Source of the DNA: Prevotellaceae bacterium
GTDB lineage: Bacteria; Bacteroidota; Bacteroidia; Bacteroidales; UBA932
Reading direction: 5' to 3'
Length of the DNA: 12,098 bases
NCBI GenBank assembly: GCA_031289385.1
Contig: JAITPP010000207.1
Coordinates: 1-12,098, forward strand
A program made the translations under genes and the position numbers. Numbering within the stretch: the first letter of the stretch is position 1; every line of letters begins with the position of its first letter. This document shows, one piece after another, positions 6,332 through 12,098 of the stretch. The notes beneath the pieces were generated by a model that had not been told where the DNA came from, searched no databases, and saw only the letters and a program-made list of their open reading frames with translations.

Positions 6332-6576
6332 CCAAATACTAATGACTAAATACCAATGACTAAATACCAACGACTAAATACTAATGACTAAATACCAACG
6401 ACTAAATACCAACGACTAAATACCAACGACTAAATACCAACGACTAAATACCAACGACTAAATACTAACGACTAAATACCAACGACTAAATACTAACGAC
6501 TAAATACCAACGACTAAATACTAACGACTAAATACCAATGACTAAATACTAACGACTAAATACTAAATACCAACGA
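6332..6576 (-). repeat. Heptamer array 2 (35 phased units, inverted relative to array 1)
   Basis: Exactly 35 uninterrupted units of 7 bp (245 bp). On the plus strand they read CTAAATA and CCAACGA, the reverse complements of the array 1 units, with variants CTAACGA, CTAATGA, CCAATGA and one CCAAATA. Unlike array 1, the two classes alternate almost strictly, giving a 14-bp higher-order period until the last three units. With array 1 it makes a very large imperfect inverted repeat around a spacer of about 92 nt. Array 2 ends one base before the ppdK terminator. Confidence 0.93.
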
Positions 6577-6577
6577 T

Positions 6578-6616
6578 AAAAAAATCCACATACAAAATTG
6601 TATGCGGATTTTTTTT
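6578..6616. terminator. Bidirectional intrinsic terminator (downstream of ppdK)
   Basis: An A tract and TCC (6578-6587) pair with GGA and a T tract (6606-6616). After an A/C mismatch, CATACAA (6589-6595) pairs with TTGTATG (6598-6604). The symmetric A and T tracts let it act on both strands. For minus-strand ppdK it lies about 50 nt after the stop; for the plus strand it would stop anything crossing array 2. Confidence 0.85.
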
Positions 6617-6666
6617 GGGGGTTACATTTGGTTTGTTGTTTTGTATTTGATTTTGTTTTATTTTAT

Positions 6667-9387
6667 TTATCTCAATGCTGCCTGTGCTGCTGCCAAACGT
6701 GCAATAGGCACGCGGAACGGCGAGCAACTTACATAATTTAATCCTATGCGATGACAAAATTCAACCGACGATGGTTCGCCGCCATGTTCGCCGCAAATAC
6801 CTACTTTCAATTCGGGACGTACGCTGCGTCCTTTTTCTGTTGCCATTTGCACCAATTGTCCCACACCATTTTGATCGAGAACTTGGAACGGATCAACTTT
6901 CAAAATTTTCTTTTCTAAATAAATAGGTAAGAATGAGGCTATATCGTCGCGACTGTAACCGAATGTCATTTGTGTAAGGTCGTTTGTTCCGAATGAGAAA
7001 AATTCGGCTTTGCTTGCTATACGGTTTGCTGTGAGCGCTGCGCGTGGTATTTCAATCATCGTTCCTACTTTATATTCTATTGTTTTGCCTGTTTCTGCAA
7101 ATAATTTTTCGGCTGTTGTGCGAATAATTTTTTCTTGTTCGGCAAATTCATACAGAATACCTGTAAGCGGAACCATAATTTCGGGTATTGCCGTGATTCC
7201 TTCTTTTTGCAATTCCAATGCTGCGCCAAGTATTGCGCGTGTTTGCATTTCGGTAATTTCGGGATATGTATTTCCCAAGCGGCAACCGCGATGTCCGAGC
7301 ATTGGATTGGCTTCGTGAAGTGCATTTACTCGTTGTTGTATTTTTTTGAGTGATACGCCCATTGCATCTGCCATTTCTTGTTGTCCTTTTTCGTCGTGGG
7401 GAACAAATTCGTGCAACGGCGGATCGAGCAAACGAACAGTTACGGGAAGATCGTGCATTGCTGCAAAAATTCCTTTAAAGTCGGCTTGTTGATATGGTAA
7501 TATTTTTTCAAGTGCTTTACGCCGTCCATCGGCATCTTCTGCCAAAATCATTTCGCGCATTGCTACTATTTTTTCTTCTTCAAAAAACATGTGTTCGGTA
7601 CGGCAAAGTCCTATGCCTACTGCTCCGAATTTACGTGCAACGGCGGCATCGTGAGGAGTGTCGGCATTTGTTCGTACACTCAAACGTGTATATTTATCGG
7701 CTAATGCCATCAGTTCTTCAAAATCGGCATACAATTCGGCTTCTTTTGTTTTTACCGAGCCGAGATAAATATCGCCTGTCGAGCCGTTTATAGAAATAGC
7801 ATCGCCTTCTTTCAAAACTATGTTATCAATTTCCATAGTTTTTTCTTTATAATCAATTTTAAGCATTCCTGCTCCCGACACACAGCATTTACCCATTCCG
7901 CGTGCAACAACAGCGGCGTGTGATGTCATTCCGCCACGTGCCGTAAGAATTCCTTGTGCTGCTGCCATACCTGCCAAATCTTCGGGCGATGTTTCGATAC
8001 GAACCATTATAACTTTTTCGCCGCGTGCTGCCCATTCTGCCGCATCGTCGGCGTTGAATACTATTTTGCCTGATGCTGCTCCGGGTGATGCTGCCAATCC
8101 TTTTGCTATAACTTTTGCATTTTTCATGGCTTCGTTCTTAAAAATGGGGTGAAGAAGTTCGTCGAGTTTATTGGGTTCGCAACGCAAAATTGCTGTTTGT
8201 TCGTCTATTATTCGTTGGTGCAGCATATCCATCGCTATTTTCACCATTGCTGCGCCTGTGCGTTTGCCGTTACGTGTTTGCAAAAACCATAATTTACCTT
8301 CCTGTACGGTAAATTCCATATCTTGCATATCTTTATAGTGATTTTCGAGTTTTGTTTGCAGCGCATTTAATTCTGTATATATTTCGGGCATTGATTCTTC
8401 CATTGATGGATATTTTGATAATCTGTCGCTTTCCGAAACGCCTGCAAGTTTTGCCCAACGCAAAGAGCCTTCTTTGGTAATTTGCTGTGGCGTGCGAATT
8501 CCTGCAACAACATCTTCGCCTTGTGCATTTATAAGATATTCGCCTACAAAAATATCTTCGCCCGTAGCGGCATCGCGGCTGAACGCTACGCCCGTAGCCG
8601 AAGTTTCGCCCATGTTTCCGAATACCATTGCCTGTACGTTAACGGCTGTTCCCCATTCTGCCGGAATTCCATCCATTTTACGATACAGAATGGCGCGATC
8701 GTTCATCCAACTGTCGAACACAGCGCAAATTGCACCCCAAAGTTGTTCGTATGAATCTTCGGGAAAATCTTTGCCTGTTTGTTTTTTTACCGCTTCTTTG
8801 AATTGTTTTACAAGTTCTTGTAAATCGGCAACCGAAAGTTCGGTATCAAGTTTAACTCCTTTTTCTTCTTTTATTTTTTCAATAATTTGTTCGAAAGGAT
8901 CGATATCGTTTTTGTTTACAGGTTTCATGCCAAGTACAACGTCGCCGTACATTTGTACAAATCGGCGATACGAATCCCACGCAAATCGTGCATTTCCTGT
9001 TTTGAGGGCAAGTCCTTCAACAACTTTATCGTTTAAGCCGAGATTAAGAATAGTGTCCATCATACCGGGCATAGATGCACGCGCACCCGAACGTACCGAA
9101 ACTAAAAGAGGATTTTCGATGTCGCCGAATTTTGATTTCATCAATTCTTCAACGCCCTTAATTGCATTTTCCACATCGGTTTTAAGTGCGTTTACAACTT
9201 CGTCTTTACCAACAATATAGTATTCGTTGCAAGTTTCGGTTGTAATAGTAAATCCGGGAGGAACGGGTACGCCTATAAGATTCATTTCAGCAAGGTTAGC
9301 ACCTTTTCCGCCCAATAAATTTTTCATGTCTGCTTTGCCTTCGGCTTTGCCGTTACCGAAAGTATAAACACGCTTTTTTTCTGCCAT
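6667..9387 (-). CDS. ppdK: Pyruvate, phosphate dikinase
   Basis: Complete 906-residue PPDK (EC 2.7.9.1), which interconverts pyruvate + ATP + Pi and PEP + AMP + PPi; cytoplasmic. The N-terminal ATP-grasp region (about 1-370) carries GGKGANLAEM (26-35), SVRSGARASMPGMMDT (97-112) and FLQTRNGKRTG (368-378). The swivelling phosphohistidine domain (about 425-545) has GGMTSHAAVVARG (485-497) with catalytic His490 and the neighbouring Thr488 used for regulation in plant enzymes. The C-terminal PEP/pyruvate barrel (about 555-906) has RLLDPPLHEF (652-661), FSFGTNDLTQMTFG (797-810) and GICGEHGG (863-870) with the catalytic Cys865. Length and all motifs are normal, so it should be active. In anaerobic Bacteroidota it usually supports pyrophosphate-linked glycolysis or PEP-pyruvate cycling. 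It appears monocistronic, with its own -7 element and terminator; no PPDK regulatory protein gene is present in the window. Confidence 0.98.
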   Translation of the reverse strand: MAEKKRVYTFGNGKAEGKADMKNLLGGKGANLAEMNLIGVPVPPGFTITTETCNEYYIVGKDEVVNALKTDVENAIKGVEELMKSKFGDIENPLLVSVRSGARASMPGMMDTILNLGLNDKVVEGLALKTGNARFAWDSYRRFVQMYGDVVLGMKPVNKNDIDPFEQIIEKIKEEKGVKLDTELSVADLQELVKQFKEAVKKQTGKDFPEDSYEQLWGAICAVFDSWMNDRAILYRKMDGIPAEWGTAVNVQAMVFGNMGETSATGVAFSRDAATGEDIFVGEYLINAQGEDVVAGIRTPQQITKEGSLRWAKLAGVSESDRLSKYPSMEESMPEIYTELNALQTKLENHYKDMQDMEFTVQEGKLWFLQTRNGKRTGAAMVKIAMDMLHQRIIDEQTAILRCEPNKLDELLHPIFKNEAMKNAKVIAKGLAASPGAASGKIVFNADDAAEWAARGEKVIMVRIETSPEDLAGMAAAQGILTARGGMTSHAAVVARGMGKCCVSGAGMLKIDYKEKTMEIDNIVLKEGDAISINGSTGDIYLGSVKTKEAELYADFEELMALADKYTRLSVRTNADTPHDAAVARKFGAVGIGLCRTEHMFFEEEKIVAMREMILAEDADGRRKALEKILPYQQADFKGIFAAMHDLPVTVRLLDPPLHEFVPHDEKGQQEMADAMGVSLKKIQQRVNALHEANPMLGHRGCRLGNTYPEITEMQTRAILGAALELQKEGITAIPEIMVPLTGILYEFAEQEKIIRTTAEKLFAETGKTIEYKVGTMIEIPRAALTANRIASKAEFFSFGTNDLTQMTFGYSRDDIASFLPIYLEKKILKVDPFQVLDQNGVGQLVQMATEKGRSVRPELKVGICGEHGGEPSSVEFCHRIGLNYVSCSPFRVPIARLAAAQAALR

Positions 9388-9437
9388 ATTTTAAGATTTT
9401 ATTAAATTTATATTTGTTTTAACACTGTAAAAAGTTT

Positions 9438-9446
9438 GCAAAGGTA
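9438..9446 (-). promoter_or_regulatory. ppdK -7 promoter element
   Basis: On the minus strand this reads TACCTTTGC, a perfect Bacteroidota -7 element, 50 nt before the ppdK ATG. The -33 region (about 9466-9470) is only T-rich, with no clean TTTG. The heptamer array begins about 60 nt further upstream of the element. Confidence 0.72.
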
Positions 9447-9508
9447 TAAAAATAAATTAAATCATATAAAAAATTTAAAAATAATTTTTTAGTCGGAAGT
9501 TTGGGAAG

Positions 9509-9620
9509 TTGTAAGTCATAAGTCATAAGTCGTAAGTTGTAAGTCATAAGTTGTAAGTATTCTGTATTTAGTATTTAGTATTTAGTATTTAGTATTTAGT
9601 ATTCAGTTGTTGGTGTTTGG
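9509..9620 (+). repeat. Heptamer array 3 (16 phased units, diverged)
   Basis: Sixteen 7-bp units. The first seven are TTGTAAG, TCATAAG or TCGTAAG. Then come one TATTCTG, five TATTTAG, one TATTCAG, one TTGTTGG and one TGTTTGG. A less regular TCGGAAG precedes it, out of phase by two bases. It shares the TATTTAG and TTGTTGG units with array 1 in the same orientation, and adds a subfamily with A at position 5 (TNNTAAG). It lies upstream of the ppdK promoter, outside any gene. Confidence 0.88.
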
Positions 9621-9645
9621 TATTTATATCAATAAATATTCACTA

Positions 9646-9682
9646 TTAACTTCTCTAGCTTCTTTTAACTTCTCTAACTTCT
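9646..9682 (+). repeat. Short tandem duplication, 18 nt at 19-bp spacing
   Basis: TTAACTTCTCTARCTTCT occurs at 9646-9663 and 9665-9682, differing only at one purine. Each copy is itself built of CTTCT and TAACTTC pieces. It is pyrimidine-rich on the plus strand. No function is visible. Confidence 0.8.
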
Positions 9683-9736
9683 GAACTGTGATTTTAGCAT
9701 GATTATTTTGATTTTTATGATTTGTTTTTTAATCAT
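9682..9736. repeat. TGATT-rich segment, possible dispersed repeat
   Basis: TGAACTGTGATTTTAGC begins the segment, followed by TGATT recurring about every 9 nt (near 9699, 9708 and 9718). It ends in a small hairpin of ATGATT (9717-9722) with AATCAT (9731-9736). I recall similar GAACTGTGATT...TGATTTTTATGATT segments between genes in other Bacteroidota, but cannot verify this here. Confidence 0.4.
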
Positions 9737-9805
9737 ATTTTCATATTACATAAATTCTATTAAAATAAAAATAATTTAAAAATCAACTTTTGCAAGTTCT
9801 TTTGC

Positions 9806-9916
9806 AGTCCGTTAGGATTGCATTGCTCGGTAGAAAATATTGCCTCTCTTTATCTACATTTCGTAGGAATGTAACCATAATAAACATCGTTTTTTGGTAG
9901 CATTCCTAACAGAATG
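9806..9916. repeat. Palindromic CATTCC/GGAATG intergenic element
   Basis: About 110 nt with three related blocks: GTTAGGATTGC near its left end (9811-9821), CATTTCGTAGGAATG in the middle (9857-9871), and GCATTCCTAACAGAATG at the right end (9900-9916). The left and right blocks are complementary over 10 nt with one mismatch (TTAGGATTGC with GCATTCCTAA), and the middle block also pairs with the right one. The middle block forms a 6-bp hairpin with loop GTA. CGGTAG and TGGTAG also recur (9828-9833, 9895-9900). It has no coding potential and looks like a small non-autonomous dispersed repeat. Confidence 0.55.
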
Positions 9917-10121
9917 AAAATAATCAAAGCATTGATATATATTAACTTATAAGATATTGCCTTTGAGTATAATATTTGTTTTCAGATAATTATACAATAT
10001 TCAAAAGTTGAGTAAAAAAACATCTTAACAAGTTTCATTTTTGACATATATATTTATCTTGTTATCATGTACATTAACCTAATTGTGCGGGTAATTTAAT
10101 TATATATCGAAAATTTTTACT

Positions 10122-10130
10122 TAACTTTGC
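10122..10130 (+). promoter_or_regulatory. -7 promoter element for the DUF3467 gene
   Basis: TAACTTTGC is a perfect -7 element 48 nt before the ATG at 10179. The -33 region has no good TTTG, only TTTA at about 23 nt distance. It probably also drives the amidase gene downstream. Confidence 0.7.
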
Positions 10131-10178
10131 ATAAAATAAATAAATGTATTCTTAATAGAAATTTAAATAAAAAATCCA

Positions 10179-10490
10179 ATGGAACAGAAAAAAAATGAAT
10201 TAAATATCGAACTTGACGAAAAGGTTGCGCAAGGCACATACTCAAATTTGGCTGTTATTACACATTCTTCGTCGGAATTTATTCTTGATTTTATACGCAT
10301 AATGCCGGGCTTGCCAAAGGCTCAGGTGCAAAGCCGTATAATTCTTACGCCCGAACATGCAAAACGCTTGTTGCTTGCTTTGCAGGACAATATCGCAAAG
10401 TTTGAAAACAGAAACGGGCAAATAAAATTTGATAACAACGAAACGCCTGTAATTCCTATGAAATTTAGCGGCGGAAACGTTCAAGCATAA
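10179..10490 (+). CDS. DUF3467 domain-containing protein
   Basis: Complete 103-residue protein, ATG at 10179, TAA at 10488-10490. The DUF3467 family is recognised from INIELDEKVAQGTYSNLAVI-type N-terminus (here NIELDEKVAQGTYSNLAVI, 9-27), THSSSEFILDFIRIMPG (28-44), QSRIILTPEHAKRLLLALQDN (51-71) and a Pro/Gly-rich tail with IPMKF. There is no signal peptide or membrane segment, so it is cytoplasmic. The family is widespread in Bacteroidota, is about 100 residues long and has no established biochemical function. It has its own -7 element and sits 26 nt upstream of the amidase start with no terminator between, so the two are probably co-transcribed; whether they work together is unknown. Confidence 0.93.
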   Translation: MEQKKNELNIELDEKVAQGTYSNLAVITHSSSEFILDFIRIMPGLPKAQVQSRIILTPEHAKRLLLALQDNIAKFENRNGQIKFDNNETPVIPMKFSGGNVQA

Positions 10491-10516
10491 AAATTACAAC
10501 AACAAATATCATCATA

Positions 10517-12098
10517 ATGAATAAACTTTTTATTGTCGGTTTGTGCTTATTGTTAGCGTTGTTTGACAACAATTTATCGGCGCAAAACCTGAAAATAGTT
10601 TCGGGAAACGTTGATACCGCACGCAGTCAGCGTCATTATTTCAAAGGAATAACCGATAAAGATGCCAAAATTTTTGTTGGCGGAAAAGAATTTCCTGTAT
10701 ATTGGACAGGTGCATTTGCCGCCGAAACAGAATTGAAAGAAGGCGATAATCAAATAGAAATAATTTCGCAACGCGGCGCAGAACAAACAAAAGAAACTGT
10801 TAATATATTTTACAAAACACGCCAAGCAGTTTCGGCTACCGAAGGTTTTGCAATAGAAAATATTGAGATATTGCCGTCAAACGACGATATGATTGTTACA
10901 GCAGGCGACGTAATTAAAATACGAGTAAAAGCAACGCCAAATTGCAATGTAACATGGCTGAACAATATAAAACTGTACGAATTGCCTGTTGCCGAAACCA
11001 ACGGAATTGCAGGAATTTATCAATCATCGTACACGGTTAAAGACGGCGACAAAAACTTAAAGAAACCCATACAGGTAACGCTTAGCAACGGAAAAAAATC
11101 AATAAAAAAAGAAATAAAAAATAAAATCAGTTTTATTGATAAATACGCCGATGCAATAATGTTGCGCACAAAAGGTGATTTCCCTTATCTCAACTACGGC
11201 TTGGGAACTGACAGACTTGGAGGCTCTAAAATATCGCATATCACAGCAGGAATAACACTGCAAGCGGTAGGAAAAATAGGCGAATTATACAAAGTGCAGT
11301 TGAGTAAAAATTATCAGGCATGGATTCCCGAAAGTTGCGTTGATGTTGTAAGCAGCGGAACGTTCAAACCCGAATCGCTTGTAAGTTCGTGGAGTGCAAG
11401 CGGCAATAAAGCAAACAAATGCGATGTATTAAGCGTTTCGCTTACCGATAAACTTCCGTTCAGAACATTTCACGAAATAAATCCATCGCGAATAGTGATA
11501 GATATTTTTGGCGCAATAGCAAACACATCATGGATTACACAATATCCCGAAACATTATCGGAAATAAAAAATCTTACATACGAACAAATTGAAGATGATA
11601 TTTTTCGCATTGTTATTGAACTTGCGCACAATCATTGGGGACATAAAATAGAATATCGCGGCAATAATTTAGTAATAAGCATTAAACATCAGCCGAAACT
11701 TGAACTCGAAGGTTTGAAAATTGCTATTGATGCAGGACACGGCGGCTCAAACATCGGCGCACGCGGAACAACAGGCAGCATAGAAAAAAATATAACGTTT
11801 AAAATGGCAAAAATATTGCAGGCGAAACTCGAAGAAAAAGGCGTAATTGTAAGCCTTACGCGCAACGAAGATGTTGATGTAAGCATGTCGGAACGGCTGA
11901 TGATATTGCGAAAAGCAAATCCCGATTTGCTTGTTTCAATTCATTGCAACGCAGGCGGCTCGCCCTTTACGGGAAAAGGAACAAGCACATACTACCGCCA
12001 CATAGGATTTCGTCCGCTATCAACGGCAATTCTGAAACGCTTGCTCGAACTGGATGTTAATAATTTTGGAAATGTAGGAAGTTTTAATTTTACACTCA
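10517..12098 (+). CDS. Secreted N-acetylmuramoyl-L-alanine amidase, Amidase_3 type (C-terminus beyond window)
   Basis: The frame is open from the ATG at 10517 to the window edge, giving 527 residues with the end missing. Residues 1-23 form a signal peptide (basic start, FIVGLCLLLALF core, LSAQ cleavage-like end). Residues 24-200 look beta-rich and Ig-like. Residues 300-392 (including INPSRIVIDIFG and DIFRIVIELAH) resemble an AMIN-type beta domain. The amidase domain starts at about 400: IDAGHGGSNIGARG gives zinc ligand His408, GSIEKN gives Glu423 and LLVSIHCNAGG gives His476. The catalytic glutamate expected near the end lies outside the window. Such enzymes cut the bond between MurNAc and the stem peptide, usually in daughter-cell separation or wall turnover. 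The N-terminal region of about 400 residues is long compared with simple AmiA-type enzymes. Family certain, domain names of the N-terminal part tentative. Confidence 0.92.
   Translation, partial: MNKLFIVGLCLLLALFDNNLSAQNLKIVSGNVDTARSQRHYFKGITDKDAKIFVGGKEFPVYWTGAFAAETELKEGDNQIEIISQRGAEQTKETVNIFYKTRQAVSATEGFAIENIEILPSNDDMIVTAGDVIKIRVKATPNCNVTWLNNIKLYELPVAETNGIAGIYQSSYTVKDGDKNLKKPIQVTLSNGKKSIKKEIKNKISFIDKYADAIMLRTKGDFPYLNYGLGTDRLGGSKISHITAGITLQAVGKIGELYKVQLSKNYQAWIPESCVDVVSSGTFKPESLVSSWSASGNKANKCDVLSVSLTDKLPFRTFHEINPSRIVIDIFGAIANTSWITQYPETLSEIKNLTYEQIEDDIFRIVIELAHNHWGHKIEYRGNNLVISIKHQPKLELEGLKIAIDAGHGGSNIGARGTTGSIEKNITFKMAKILQAKLEEKGVIVSLTRNEDVDVSMSERLMILRKANPDLLVSIHCNAGGSPFTGKGTSTYYRHIGFRPLSTAILKRLLELDVNNFGNVGSFNFTL

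Larger units (their letters stand above)
5957..6666. other. Gene-free region between tRNA-Arg and ppdK, filled by terminators and heptamer arrays
   Basis: 710 nt with no gene. In order it holds the rplS/tRNA terminator, a 30-unit heptamer array, a spacer of about 92 nt with two hairpins, a 35-unit heptamer array in the opposite orientation, and a bidirectional terminator shared with ppdK. Short ORFs here are interrupted by the TAG and TAA built into the repeats. Confidence 0.85.
9388..10178. other. Gene-free repeat-rich region between ppdK and the DUF3467 gene
   Basis: 791 nt between divergent genes, without a supportable ORF. From left to right it contains the ppdK promoter, heptamer array 3, an 18-nt sequence duplicated at 19-bp spacing, a TGATT-rich segment, and a CATTCC/GGAATG palindromic element. 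Then about 200 nt of plain AT-rich DNA (9917-10121), in which I see nothing clear, leads to the DUF3467 gene promoter. The clustering of four repeat types suggests a site that accumulates repeats. Confidence 0.75.

Noticed and set aside
6030..6576. CRISPR array
   Set aside because: The units are 7 bp and directly abutting, with no unique spacers and no cas genes in the window.
8474..9220. 248-codon open frame on the plus strand antisense to ppdK
   Set aside because: It lies wholly inside the well-supported ppdK gene, reads as Ser/Pro/Thr-rich low-quality protein with no recognisable motif, and has no promoter. It is a shadow of the coding strand.

Overview
The window looks like chromosome of a member of the Bacteroidota, most probably Bacteroidales. 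It is AT-rich, and its promoters carry the Bacteroidota -7 element (TAnnTTTG, usually followed by C) instead of a TATAAT box. It holds a typical Bacteroides-type Bat (aerotolerance) operon, a DUF3467 gene and a pyruvate phosphate dikinase. Most of the gene content is core or housekeeping; the unusual material is in the intergenic DNA.

Layout: 1-4742 (minus strand) is a compact operon read moxR, DUF58 gene, single-pass membrane protein gene, batA, batB, with batB running off the left edge. Junctions are tight: a 40-nt gap, a 4-nt ATGA overlap, an 8-nt overlap and a 1-nt gap. The products form a membrane-associated MoxR AAA+ ATPase / von Willebrand factor A system. A divergent intergenic region (4743-5085) follows. 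On the plus strand come a small conserved-looking helical protein (5086-5370), ribosomal protein bL19 with its own promoter and a structured leader (5409-5863), tRNA-Arg(ACG) only 19 nt after the bL19 stop, and a strong intrinsic terminator (5971-5999).

From 6030 to 6576 there are two large arrays of a degenerate 7-bp unit in opposite orientations: 30 units of the TATTTAG/TCGTTGG type, then 35 units of the reverse complement. About 92 bp containing two hairpins separates them. A bidirectional terminator (6578-6616) then closes ppdK, which lies on the minus strand (6667-9387) and has a perfect -7 element upstream. The 791-nt region beyond ppdK (9388-10178) holds a third, diverged heptamer array, a 19-bp tandem duplication, a TGATT-rich element and an element built of CATTCC/GGAATG palindromes.

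The right end (10179-12098, plus strand) carries a DUF3467 gene followed 26 nt later by a secreted zinc N-acetylmuramoyl-L-alanine amidase, cut by the window edge. I see no defence, phage, transposase or CRISPR system. The best candidates for something undescribed are the phased heptamer arrays, the bL19 leader and its complementarity to the downstream terminator, and the palindromic element at 9806-9916.
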